A stretch of 64,000 nt of DNA from Sphingobacterium sp. UGAL515B_05. GTDB lineage: Bacteria > Bacteroidota > Bacteroidia > Sphingobacteriales > Sphingobacteriaceae. How positions within the stretch are numbered: position 1 is the first letter of the stretch; every line of letters begins with the position of its first letter. The translations under genes were made by a program, and so were the position numbers. The notes under the pieces are model-generated. The model did no database searches, was not told the origin of the DNA, and saw only the letters and a program-made list of their open reading frames with translations. Location: contig NZ_CP109907.1 of NCBI RefSeq assembly GCF_033097525.1, forward strand, positions 248,001 to 312,000. Direction: 5' to 3'. Of the stretch, positions 45,487-54,232 are shown piece by piece.

Positions 45487-45788
45487 TAAAAAGATCCCTG
45501 TACAATTATACTCTTAAGCATTCCTATGGTAAGCTTTTTCTTCTGCCCCACGTCCCTTTTCAAAAACAAGAAGTTAAAAATATCAAAAGACGGCTCTGGA
45601 TGAAAAAAATCATCCGCTTTGTTACCATTGGTCTCAATATTAAACGTTGTACAAAAGTCTTCGAAAAATTCATAGCCATCCTCTCCAGAAATACCTAAAT
45701 CACCCTCAATCTCCATATCATCCGACAGAATAGCTATTTCATGCTTACCTAAATGGCGTTCCAGAAAGTTGATCCATTTACTATCCAT
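45486..45788 (-). CDS. DUF1493-like (acyl-carrier-type fold) protein
   Basis: 100 residues from the ATG at 45788; an in-frame ATG at 45842 adds an 18-residue extension that lacks family homology. WINFLERHLGKHEIAI, then GDLGISGEDGYEFFEDFCTTFNI matches DUF1493, small acyl-carrier-like proteins often found beside toxins and immunity genes. No serine typical of a carrier's DSL site is present. Function unknown. Confidence 0.65.
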   Translation of the reverse strand: MDSKWINFLERHLGKHEIAILSDDMEIEGDLGISGEDGYEFFEDFCTTFNIETNGNKADDFFHPEPSFDIFNFLFLKRDVGQKKKLTIGMLKSIIVQGSF

Positions 45789-46022
45789 AATATTTCGCGT
45801 TAACGCCACAGATCGCTCTGAACCGCCGTAAGCCCTTTTCATATAGTTAACGTAAAATTATAATTATCTATAATTTTACATATTTTTTATCACTTTTTTA
45901 GCCGTAGTAAATTAATCCGAATTGACGTCTTCCCGGTAACTATGGATAATAGATAAAAAATCATTAAATAATCACCACAAGTTAACATAAAGTATTATAA
46001 GATGTTAAAGTTTTATGAGCAC

Positions 46023-46655
46023 TTACTCATATTTTACATCGACTTCACAATAAGTTTTTGGGGGATCTGATGAATTTTTTATGGCCTTATATTTATGTTT
46101 ATCCAAAAATGCTGAATTTCCAGATAAATAGATCCGGTCGACCTTCTCAAAATAATTGTAATAGTCAATCAGCGACCTGATTTTATCCCCAAAATCCTTA
46201 TCCCGAAACTTAACGATGCCGTTTTCGCTCTTATAAAAAATATCGTTATCATTATTAATCAATAAGATATCGTCTTTAGAAGTAATCAGGTAAATTTTAT
46301 AGTCTCCATAAGGGTACATTTTATTGTCTTCGCGGTTAACAGTATCTCCCTGAGTTCGATATTTATTTACTATCGTTTTATACAACTTGTTCCATTCGGC
46401 ACTATCTAACAGTTTATCATGGGCCTTTGCAACAGCATCGTAATCAAATATATTTTGTTGAAATGTTGAAAAACTAAATTTATCATCTTGGATAAGTCCA
46501 TTTTCAAAGATAACTTTTATATAAGCACTGTCTGTCCTAGATGCGCTGTCTATCTTTTTATTTTCAACCACAGGTCCATTGCAGCTTGATATAAGCAGCA
46601 GGCAACTTATTATGCTGGCGAACAACCAATGTAGAATCTGTTTCGTTTTTTTCAT
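46023..46655 (-). CDS. Lipoprotein of unknown function
   Basis: 210 residues from the ATG at 46655; an in-frame ATG at 46679 is also possible. Lipobox LLLISSC near residue 25, then a soluble alpha/beta region ending in PKTYCEVDVKYE. Repeat B copy 1 lies just upstream and contains a second, out-of-use start codon (46687), so the original 5' end may have been replaced by recombination. Function unknown. Confidence 0.7.
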   Translation of the reverse strand: MKKTKQILHWLFASIISCLLLISSCNGPVVENKKIDSASRTDSAYIKVIFENGLIQDDKFSFSTFQQNIFDYDAVAKAHDKLLDSAEWNKLYKTIVNKYRTQGDTVNREDNKMYPYGDYKIYLITSKDDILLINNDNDIFYKSENGIVKFRDKDFGDKIRSLIDYYNYFEKVDRIYLSGNSAFLDKHKYKAIKNSSDPPKTYCEVDVKYE

Positions 46656-46677
46656 TTCAGATTGCCCATTTTTAAAC

Positions 46678-46743
46678 ATATTTTCATAATGCTATGTTAC
46701 GGAAGTTTATTTCTTACGATGTTTATTGTCCTAACTTTCCATA
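46678..46743. repeat. Direct repeat B, copy 1
   Basis: 66 bp, 64 identical to 47556-47621. It includes a start codon and ATGAAAATAT on the minus strand and then diverges from the other copy. Confidence 0.85.
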
Positions 46744-46755
46744 ATTATGCTTGGA

Positions 46756-46962
46756 TTAATGCCTTTCCAAATTCCATCCAATCGGTTTATCTTCCAGGTC
46801 TGTGATGTCAAGCCCATTGATTAGTGTAAAAAGTGGCTCTTCAGGAAAATTATTCATCCGCAATAGAATGAGCTTGTCGTATTCTTCATTGTAATAGTAA
46901 TACCCAATTTCTGGATGTTTTTTCCAAAAAATAGTTGACGAAATTAATTCTTCATTGTTCAT
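46756..46962 (-). CDS. Small hypothetical protein
   Basis: 68 residues, no signal: ELISSTIFWKKHPEIGYYYY, then EPLFTLINGLDITDLED. It lies between the two repeat-bounded blocks of the island. No family is recognised. Confidence 0.5.
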   Translation of the reverse strand: MNNEELISSTIFWKKHPEIGYYYYNEEYDKLILLRMNNFPEEPLFTLINGLDITDLEDKPIGWNLERH

Positions 46963-46975
46963 AAGATCTTTATTT

Positions 46976-47005
46976 AGTAAACCTTGTTCATCGCGTTACC
47001 TGTAT
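46976..47005. repeat. Direct repeat A, copy 2
   Basis: 30 bp, identical to 44850-44879. It lies between the stop at 47008 and the small gene starting at 46962. Confidence 0.85.
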
Positions 47006-47007
47006 AT

Positions 47008-47565
47008 TTATTCAGAACGATAAGAATCTATTTCGATCCAATTGCTTGACGTTATAATTCTCCCATTTCCCTTATTTTTTAGATATAGGTGCAATTTCAC
47101 CTTCCTATCTGCGGTCGAAACTCTCAATTCATCCCTTCCCACAGTAAATCGATATGAAATAATACTGTCCTTTTTCAATTCCAATTTGAATTCCTCTAAA
47201 AATGCGCAGTTTGGCAGTATAGCCGGTACATCCATTCCTTCTGGAAAAAACTGTCCTGACAATAACCTGATTTTATTGTCTGTATTTTCAACAATAATTT
47301 GGTTATGTTTTAGCGCACTTGGATTCTTCGTTTTATAAAATACGGTCGCGTCTTCCCAATAATCAGGACAGCCAGTTGCAAACATTCGCTGATCTAATTT
47401 TAATATTGTATCCATTTTTGATTTGAACTCCAACCGTACAAGATAATCATTCCCCGTTTTTCTAATCGCTGTTTTTAAACATATTGAATCTTCGCATTTT
47501 TCAACAGATTGACATGAAGATAAAACACCTAATAAGGCAATATTTAAAAGTAGAAATATTTTCAT
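47008..47565 (-). CDS. Lipoprotein of unknown function
   Basis: 185 residues. Lipobox LGVLSSC (C18), then four further cysteines (CEDSIC, CPDY, PNCAF), beta-rich, ending in LYLKNKGNGRIITSSNWIEI. No family is recognised. Repeat A follows its stop and repeat B covers its start codon, so it forms a bounded unit. Confidence 0.7.
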   Translation of the reverse strand: MKIFLLLNIALLGVLSSCQSVEKCEDSICLKTAIRKTGNDYLVRLEFKSKMDTILKLDQRMFATGCPDYWEDATVFYKTKNPSALKHNQIIVENTDNKIRLLSGQFFPEGMDVPAILPNCAFLEEFKLELKKDSIISYRFTVGRDELRVSTADRKVKLHLYLKNKGNGRIITSSNWIEIDSYRSE

Positions 47566-47621
47566 AATGCTATGTTACGGAAGTTTATTTCTTACGATGT
47601 TTATTGTGCTGACTTTCCATA
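47556..47621. repeat. Direct repeat B, copy 2
   Basis: 66 bp, two mismatches to 46678-46743. It covers the start codon and 5' region of the lipoprotein at 47008-47565. Confidence 0.85.
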
Positions 47622-47640
47622 TTTAAAATTGACTTGGTCT

Positions 47641-47985
47641 AAAATAAATTGCGGCACTTACTTATCCATGCTATTTCCATAAGCTGTCCATCGTACTCAT
47701 TAATATTTTTCAATAGTTCGGGCAGATCCTATAAGGAAGTTCCTCTATAGGGCTTTAATAGAAAAGAATCCGACTTGCTTTCAGAGACAACTTTGCGCAG
47801 CAGCTTTTCATCCGTACTTAATAAATCGATATTCAGATTCACGATGTGAAATATCAATATTCGAATAGAACAAGCCCTCTTCCTTATACGACCCATAGGG
47901 ATAAGAGATCAAGTCTTTTGATAGCTCCATCAAAAGATCTTCGCTACAAATCAATGCACCTCTAAAATTAGCTTCAACGGGAGTT
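47641..47985 (-). pseudogene. Decayed gene with frameshift and internal stop
   Basis: Reading on the minus strand from about 47985: ANFRGALICSEDLLMELSKD, YKEEGLFYSNIDIS, then a frameshift to NIDLLSTDEKLLRKVVSESK, then a TAG and a further DLPELLKNINEYDG. Compared with the remnant at 45332 it has lost about eight codons between SNIDIS and IDLL. Start absent. With repeat B it accounts for the gene-free stretch 47566-47973. Confidence 0.65.
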
Positions 47986-48405
47986 ATACGATCTATTCAG
48001 CTTATTACCATAACTTTCTTCATATTCATTCCACTGCTCTATCGTTTTTCCGTTTATGAAATAATCAATACAATTTAACTCTATGTCAATCCGAGTAGTA
48101 TCGAACATCTTTTTTGTTTTATGGACTTCAATTATGGGAATGCCTTTCCGTTTAACAATGGTATCACCTATATCACAAAAAGGTATAACATGGTAAAACC
48201 ACCTACCTGGCAGCGATTGTACAGTATCTCTTTTTGTACTAGGATCAACACCAATAAGGATAAAATCCTGATACTTGATCTTAGGTTCTTTTAAAAGAAC
48301 AACATTAGCCTCGAAACTTTCAGCATATTGTTTAGTTGTTTCACATCTATTTGGATCATTACATCCAATAACTAATAAAGCTAGTATACAATAAAATGCC
48401 TTCAT
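47974..48405 (-). CDS. Lipoprotein of unknown function
   Basis: 143 residues. Lipobox LLVIGC (C15), then CETTKQYAESFEANVV and a beta-rich body with FYHVIPFCDIGDTIV. Its 3' end overlaps the pseudogene copy by about 12 bp. No family is recognised. First gene of the minus-strand island. Confidence 0.68.
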   Translation of the reverse strand: MKAFYCILALLVIGCNDPNRCETTKQYAESFEANVVLLKEPKIKYQDFILIGVDPSTKRDTVQSLPGRWFYHVIPFCDIGDTIVKRKGIPIIEVHKTKKMFDTTRIDIELNCIDYFINGKTIEQWNEYEESYGNKLNRSYNSR

Positions 48406-48658
48406 ATTTTTTTGTCTGAATTCATTCTTCCCAGTTAATGATACCTCATAATAAAAAATGCAGTGGTTTTTATGGCCTTTTTTTTTCTAAAGCAAATTTA
48501 TAACTTTATTTACTTGGAAACTTAAAAAATGTAATCATTTACTGAATATCTAGCGCAATTCACTAACAAATAATGATACTCTCTAAATCGATTATAACAT
48601 ACCAGATAACCGCATCAGCAGATTGGAATATTGATATAGCTAAATTAGCGATAAACAC

Positions 48659-49117
48659 ATGAAAAATTTCGAAAGAAACGGAAATGAATACAAAATGAAA
48701 CCCCAGTTAGGAACCTATGTTCCTTTGGTCGCTATATTTGCCATAATGGCAATTGTAGGTTTTGTCAAAATGCCGGAGTCCTCTTTTAAATGGTGGATGC
48801 TGGGTATTGTGGTCATCCTGATGATTTCCCTGCTGAGAGCTTATTTTATTATTGATATGGACAGACGGGAAATGCGGGTACGCAAAGGGCTGTTTGGCAA
48901 AGAGGTAACTGTTCCGCTGGAAAACCTACAGGGATTTACAATCCATAAACTCAAACAGTACGGCCTCATCACCGTGAGTGTATCGCTTCTGGCACGCTAT
49001 CGAAATGAAGACGGTAAAGAAAAAAAGGTGCAGCTCGCACAGCACTATTTCACAAAACCGATACAGCGGATATGCAATGAGATCGATGAAATCATCGCTG
49101 AAGATCATAATCGATAA
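48659..49117 (+). CDS. PH-like membrane protein of unknown function
   Basis: 152 residues. Two TM segments (YVPLVAIFAIMAIVGFV, WWMLGIVVILMISLLRAYFI) then a bacterial PH-like beta domain (DMDRREMRVRKGLFGKEVTVPLENLQGFTI). Typical of small YcxB/PH-domain proteins. Function unknown. Confidence 0.65.
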   Translation: MKNFERNGNEYKMKPQLGTYVPLVAIFAIMAIVGFVKMPESSFKWWMLGIVVILMISLLRAYFIIDMDRREMRVRKGLFGKEVTVPLENLQGFTIHKLKQYGLITVSVSLLARYRNEDGKEKKVQLAQHYFTKPIQRICNEIDEIIAEDHNR

Positions 49118-49161
49118 ATTAAAAGCAGTATTCTGGCACATCCCCTATCATTGAGTTTCGT

Positions 49162-49668
49162 CTAAACCCCATTTCTTCTGATATATACGAGTTTATTGCT
49201 TTTAGGAGTATACAACATAAAATAGCTTCCTCCAGAATCAGCATAGATATAGGCATAAAAATTTCCCGGTTGGCTGAGCTTTCTATTCAATTCCTGAAAA
49301 CAGCTATTTTCGAAATTAGCACTATCCAGTTCCAGTGAAAATAACGCTTTGGTTTCATCGTCAATAGGGCACTCTTTCCACTGACCAATTTTTGCATCGC
49401 CGGCAATAGTTCTATTTCCCCATTTTGAAATGGGTTTTATATCTTTCTTTAATAGAATATTTTCGGCCTTATATTGTATTACATCAAAAAATTCACCCCG
49501 CATGCTAAATCCGATAAGATCTACTGCACATTCCTGTTTTAAGGTTGGTAGCTGATCAAACACGGCCAATTGATCACTTTTTTTCAGGAAATCAACAGAC
49601 TGATTTTTAATCATAAAAAAGATCAGTAAGCAAATCAGCACGGCACCAATTAATTTCCAAGCATTCAT
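49162..49668 (-). CDS. Hypothetical membrane-anchored protein
   Basis: 168 residues. One N-terminal TM (LIGAVLICLLIFFMI) then a soluble domain with CAVDLIGFSMRGEFFD and FYAYIYADSGGSYFMLY. No family is recognised. It is 7 bp downstream of the broken small gene at 49676. Confidence 0.6.
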   Translation of the reverse strand: MNAWKLIGAVLICLLIFFMIKNQSVDFLKKSDQLAVFDQLPTLKQECAVDLIGFSMRGEFFDVIQYKAENILLKKDIKPISKWGNRTIAGDAKIGQWKECPIDDETKALFSLELDSANFENSCFQELNRKLSQPGNFYAYIYADSGGSYFMLYTPKSNKLVYIRRNGV

Positions 49669-49675
49669 ACTTTTT

Positions 49676-49861
49676 CTATTTTAAAGGTGTTGTTATGGAC
49701 TTAATGCTGAACAAATTATCACCAAATAGTGAATACATGTTAAATTCTCCACTTGGAAGTGTATACCAATAATACATGCCCGAAATCATAATCAAACAAA
49801 CCAACACTTCTATCACTAGATATGTTCTTAATCTGTATAGCCTCAGCGGTAAATTCTTCCA
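49676..49861 (-). pseudogene. Small membrane-protein gene with no usable start codon
   Basis: The frame is open from about 49861 to a TAG at 49676 and encodes a basic stretch, a TM helix (TYLVIEVLVCLIMISGMYY) and a soluble tail, as in a small membrane protein of about 61 residues. It has no ATG, GTG or TTG at the front. An ATG at 49862 sits one base out of frame (ATGG), so deleting a single G would give MKNLPLRLYR... It fills most of the 313-bp gap before the LytTR gene; nothing else is seen there. Confidence 0.5.
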
Positions 49862-49981
49862 TCTTAACGTTTAAATATTTGGGCCAAAAATAAGGATAAA
49901 ATGGACTTCTACTAGACCTTTGGAAAAGAAAATACGCGTATCATCTGGCTCAATATTCTTTGCTGAATAAGACGTACGCAC

Positions 49982-50695
49982 TCAGCTGCGATTTAAGATC
50001 GATGCCATCACGTCCTCCCTTAAATTTCGGGCGATCGGAATTTTATATTCCCCCACATGTAACTGATTCCCTTCTATGATTGCTATCCTATTCCTATTGA
50101 CAAGATAGGATCGATGGCAGGCGATAAACTGGTGGACTGGCAGCGTACTTATCATCTGCTGTAGGCTGCAATACGTCACTTCCTGCGAATCTATCGTCTG
50201 TACGATCACATAGTTTCCCATACTCTGCACGAATAGGATATCGTGCAGAAAAATCTTCTTTAACTGTTTGTCCACCTTCAGAAAAATATGCGCATCTGGA
50301 GAAGCTGCCAACAGGCCTACAGATGGAGCAGCGCTGCTGAGCACATCAAATGCCCGATTGGCCGCCTTAAAGAAGCGTTCGAAGGGCACCGGTTTTAACA
50401 GATAATCGACAACGTCCAGCTCATACCCCCGCAATGCATATTTTTCATACGCCGAGACGACGATTATCTTGGGCGGATTGCTCAGGCTCGCTATATAGTC
50501 CAAGCCTGATATCTCGGGCATCTCAATATCAAGAAAGATAAGGTCAAGGGGATGCAAACGCAGATACTGGCTCAACTCGATCGCATCTTCGCATTCAGCA
50601 ACAAGCTTCAAAAAATCTATTTTCTCGATGTAGGATGCGATTCCTTTGCGCGCAAAAGGTTCATCGTCTACTATAGCACATCTGATCTCTCTCAT
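49982..50695 (-). CDS. LytTR-type response regulator
   Basis: 237 residues. Receiver domain with D56 (LIFLDIEMPEISG), acidic pair at VDDEP (10-12), K106-region (LLKPV). C-terminal LytTR domain (about 135-232: IFLHDILFVQSMGNYVIV, CHRSYLVNRNRI). LytTR regulators bind DNA and pair with LytS-type kinases. It starts 6 nt after the kinase stop, so it forms one operon with the kinase and the upstream receptor. Confidence 0.93.
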   Translation of the reverse strand: MREIRCAIVDDEPFARKGIASYIEKIDFLKLVAECEDAIELSQYLRLHPLDLIFLDIEMPEISGLDYIASLSNPPKIIVVSAYEKYALRGYELDVVDYLLKPVPFERFFKAANRAFDVLSSAAPSVGLLAASPDAHIFLKVDKQLKKIFLHDILFVQSMGNYVIVQTIDSQEVTYCSLQQMISTLPVHQFIACHRSYLVNRNRIAIIEGNQLHVGEYKIPIARNLREDVMASILNRS

Positions 50696-50701
50696 AAACA
50701 G

Positions 50702-51772
50702 TTATAAATCTAGTATTAACTCAGCAAAAAAATGCGTTGTATCGGCATGCGTATTCAAGGTATGCCGCTGCGGATAGCGCAATGCCAATCTCTTTTTCAG
50801 ATTGGTAAGTCCCGCCCCCGACTCCGCTACCTCAGCCCGGGGAATTGCCGCCTCAACTGCCGCGGCCCCGGATAGGCTATTGGAAATGCTGAAGCATATG
50901 TTAGTAGGACGACGCCTGAGACAGATGACAATCTCGTACTGCCCGCGCACATATTTAAAAGCATTTTCTATTAAAGGCTGAAAAAGCAAAGGAAAGATGC
51001 TGATGTCTGCCCAATCCCCGTCAATGTCTGTGCGCACGGTCAATCTTGCTGTCAACCGCTGCTGCTGAAACGCAATATAAGATTTTAAATATGCAAGTTC
51101 CTGCTCCATCGATACCTTTTCATCCACCGTATAAATCTGATAACGTAACAGTTCCGAAAGCTGTTCGACACTTTTTTTTGCCAATGTATTGGATTCATCA
51201 ATTTGAAAATAGACCGTATTAAGCGCATTAAAGAGAAAATGTGGGTGGTACTGACTTTTCAATAACTGCAATTCGGTATTTAGCTTGTCCGCTTTGATCT
51301 GTTCCACATAGATGCGATTGTCGGCCATATTTCTGTCGCTGCGCTCGTTCCGCAAAAACATGTAGTAAAGCAGAAACAAGGGAACATAAATCGCATTAAC
51401 CAAGATGTAATCAATATAACCATCCCCCATATAGATCCAGCCCAGGCGTTCGGACACGAAGACCGTTGGATTCAATATCCCCATGATTTGTACAACAGCA
51501 ACGATATACTCTACTGCGACATTTGGTTTGATGGTGGGCTTTGCAGCAAAGATCCTCGCCAGTCTCCGACGCCAAAGCAGTGTTATGACGTAACAAAAAA
51601 CCACAGAGATAAGCAGTCCAACCGAATGGATCCTAATTCCGCCAGACCAAAATTCATCTTTCTTGGTTATATCTGTCACGACACGAAGAATGTTGAAAGA
51701 AGCGATTCCCCAGAGTGCCGGACCTAGATAGTGTATGGGGTTTCCGCTTAATTTTGCTATGTTCGCTCTCAT
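50702..51772 (-). CDS. LytS-type sensor histidine kinase
   Basis: 356 residues from the ATG at 51772; an overlapping ATG at 51820 is possible but lacks homology. Four N-terminal hydrophobic segments, then His_kinase (SQYHPHFLFNALN, H178 in PHFLFN) and HATPase_c (LFQPLIENAFKYV, GAGLTNLKKRL). No separate periplasmic sensor is seen. It starts 4 nt after the TonB-receptor gene, so receptor, kinase and regulator are coupled. Confidence 0.9.
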   Translation of the reverse strand: MRANIAKLSGNPIHYLGPALWGIASFNILRVVTDITKKDEFWSGGIRIHSVGLLISVVFCYVITLLWRRRLARIFAAKPTIKPNVAVEYIVAVVQIMGILNPTVFVSERLGWIYMGDGYIDYILVNAIYVPLFLLYYMFLRNERSDRNMADNRIYVEQIKADKLNTELQLLKSQYHPHFLFNALNTVYFQIDESNTLAKKSVEQLSELLRYQIYTVDEKVSMEQELAYLKSYIAFQQQRLTARLTVRTDIDGDWADISIFPLLFQPLIENAFKYVRGQYEIVICLRRRPTNICFSISNSLSGAAAVEAAIPRAEVAESGAGLTNLKKRLALRYPQRHTLNTHADTTHFFAELILDL

Positions 51773-51776
51773 GATA

Positions 51777-54002
51777 TCAGTAATTAATCCGGCTATTTTC
51801 TTCCAATCGGTCATTGGCACGATCGCTTTTTAGGTTACCTTTCATTCCGCGATGTAATCGGTAGGAAAGGTTGATCCCAATAGCTCTACTATCGTACAAC
51901 TCCCTGTACTTCCCTTCCATAGCATCACTGCTAAAAATTATTTTAGGCCTGTTGGTCCTGAAAAGGTCATTGGCATAAATATACAAAGTTAATTTATCTT
52001 GCAAGATGGTTTTGCGTACGGCAGTATTCATAGACCAGAGGGAAGCCATGGTAGCCTGCCCCTCGGCAGTAGCCCCATTCCAGAAGCCATTGAGCTCGAG
52101 ACTGAGTTTAAAAGGCAGACTTACCGTATTTTGTACCTGCAAAGAAGGTACCAGCCGCCTGTTGCGATGCACATCAGTTGCCGTCCGCCATTCAAAAGAG
52201 GTATAGTTTAGGTTCCCGTTCAGCTGTATGTTCCACTTTTTCAGGGGGGAAATAGTCGCTGCATTAAACCGCACCCCTACATTGGATGCGTGCTCCAGAT
52301 TCATCGGCATAACGACAGTCCGCCTTTGCTCGTCCAGGTTGTAGCTCTTGCTGATCGCATTTTGGCGCAGGTTATAGCGCAGCTGCAACGAATAGCTGTT
52401 TTTGAACAACCAGGTCAGTTCCATCGTATGGACAAACTCGGGCTTCAATGCTGCGTTTCCCTTCTCGTACAAATAGGGGTCGTTGACCTCCACAAAAGGA
52501 CTCAGGTCTTTGAAATTGGGACGATTGACCCGCCTGTGGTAATTGAGAGAAAGCTTTTGTTCAGCATCCATTGCATAGGTCGCGGTCAGGTTCGGAAACA
52601 AATTTTTATAGGATCTCAGCATGGTAAAATCTGTATCCTTATCATGGACGGTCCTGCTCTTAAATGCAGCAGCCTCAAATCGTAGTCCCACATCGATTTG
52701 GAAGAGGTCTGAAGGGCTAAACCGCGTCTGCATAAATAGCGCTTTCAGCTGCTCCGCATGACCGAATGTATTGGTCAGGTCGGCGCGCTCCTGCCAGCTG
52801 TTGTCATGAGTTTGCTGATAAAATGAATTGGTGCGCATATTAACCTGCGTCAATTTTCCACCAAAAGAGGCCGTCATATTTGGACGGATGTCGAGCATAT
52901 ATTTCGATTGCACGGTCGTAATAGTAACCTTTCCTCCCGTCTCACCGCGGAGTTTTTGCTGCAAGGCCGTTACTGAACCATCAGCACCAAATTTGTCCAG
53001 CAGTTGATCTTGGGTTTCGGATTGGTTAAACTGTTGCCGATCAAGATAATTTTCCCATTTGGAGCCAGCGCCAAACAGAACCGTCAAATGAGCTCCGGTA
53101 CTAAAGTTCCTAAAGGTATGCCCCAACACATTTCCTGTTGCTATGCTGGAGTCCACCTGTGAAGAGCCGTTCAAGAAATTAGAATGCACAGCTTCCTGTT
53201 TGGTCCGCTCATGATTGTTGATTAATACATAAGTCCCCATTTTCACGTGATCATTTGGTGCATAATCGAGCGTGCCGTTGTAATAATGATTGCGATAATT
53301 TCGCTTTCTAACGGCGTCCATATCCAATCGCAATGCATTGCCCCCCCTATCCCCCTCCTTGCTGATATACCTGGTCGAATTAACATCAATTAATTCCGTC
53401 CCTTCTCCATAAGAATAGGTATGCGACATTGCCAACTTAGCGGTATTGGCGGCTACGGCGATATTTTGGAAGGTTCTGCTGTACTTTCCTTGTTCGGCAT
53501 TGGTCGATAAAGAAACACTGAGGCCCGGGGTGGTCCTGTTGATCCGTTTCAGATTGATAAAGCGGGCATCACCATTGGCATCCATTGTAGCATCTGGTTG
53601 CGTAATAAGTTCGACAACATCGAGCGATGCGGCTGGCATGGAGGCCAAAAAATTGATCAGATTTTCGCCATCCATAAAATTTGTTTTGCCGTCGACCAGC
53701 AGTTGAATGCCCGCTTGCCCGTTTAAACTGATCTTACCATTTGCTAAAATGCTCACACCAGGCATTCTGCGCAGCAGCTCCAGGGCGCTACCCGAAGAAC
53801 CGGCGCTGCCTTTAGCGACCTGATAAGTCAGCCTGCCGGGAGCAATTTTAAGGGGATTTAAACGTCCAGACACGTGTACCTCATTCAAGCGTATCGGTTT
53901 AATGGTGGTGGTATCCTGCAACGAACAGCCTGTCTCCCCATAAGCGGTACGGCAAGCAAACAGCATTGTGGCCAACTGTAGATAGATTAATTTTCCGATC
54001 AT
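51777..54002 (-). CDS. TonB-dependent outer-membrane receptor (OMP_b-brl_3 type)
   Basis: 741 residues. Signal peptide (YLQLATMLFACRTAYG), no SusC-like STN or carboxypeptidase repeat, a short plug (LELLRRMPGVSILANGKISLNGQ, LLVDGKTNFM) and a beta-barrel (PNFKDLSPFVEVNDPYLYEKGNAALKPEF, SIGINLSYRLHRG near the end). This is the CirA-like barrel common beside LytTR systems. Possible ligands: peptides or metal chelates. It is the first gene of an operon with a kinase and a regulator. Confidence 0.9.
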   Translation of the reverse strand: MIGKLIYLQLATMLFACRTAYGETGCSLQDTTTIKPIRLNEVHVSGRLNPLKIAPGRLTYQVAKGSAGSSGSALELLRRMPGVSILANGKISLNGQAGIQLLVDGKTNFMDGENLINFLASMPAASLDVVELITQPDATMDANGDARFINLKRINRTTPGLSVSLSTNAEQGKYSRTFQNIAVAANTAKLAMSHTYSYGEGTELIDVNSTRYISKEGDRGGNALRLDMDAVRKRNYRNHYYNGTLDYAPNDHVKMGTYVLINNHERTKQEAVHSNFLNGSSQVDSSIATGNVLGHTFRNFSTGAHLTVLFGAGSKWENYLDRQQFNQSETQDQLLDKFGADGSVTALQQKLRGETGGKVTITTVQSKYMLDIRPNMTASFGGKLTQVNMRTNSFYQQTHDNSWQERADLTNTFGHAEQLKALFMQTRFSPSDLFQIDVGLRFEAAAFKSRTVHDKDTDFTMLRSYKNLFPNLTATYAMDAEQKLSLNYHRRVNRPNFKDLSPFVEVNDPYLYEKGNAALKPEFVHTMELTWLFKNSYSLQLRYNLRQNAISKSYNLDEQRRTVVMPMNLEHASNVGVRFNAATISPLKKWNIQLNGNLNYTSFEWRTATDVHRNRRLVPSLQVQNTVSLPFKLSLELNGFWNGATAEGQATMASLWSMNTAVRKTILQDKLTLYIYANDLFRTNRPKIIFSSDAMEGKYRELYDSRAIGINLSYRLHRGMKGNLKSDRANDRLEENSRINY

Positions 54003-54149
54003 TATTCGTATTCTTTAATTTGATACGAATGTATGGGCCTAACAGCGGTTGCCTAAATAATTTATTCGAACGGTATGATTTTCGGGATGAATGGCCACAG
54101 CTAAGCGCAGATGCCCAGAGGCATCGATACAATAGCAACAATAAGAAAA

Positions 54150-54178
54150 ACAAAAAGCCACATCTCCCGACGTGGCTT
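54150..54178 (-). terminator. Terminator of the five-gene SusC/SusD operon
   Basis: Minus strand: AAGCCAC/GTGGCTT stem (54155-54161, 54172-54178) followed by TTTTGTTTTTC. It lies 60 bp after the metallopeptidase stop at 54233. Confidence 0.75.
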
Positions 54179-54232
54179 AAACTAAACATAAACATATGAA
54201 CCACCACCTCATCTTGTGGTTTTAACATACTC

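Noticed and set aside
45789..45842. Longer start of the DUF1493-like gene
   Set aside because: The extra 18 residues do not match the family; possible but less likely.
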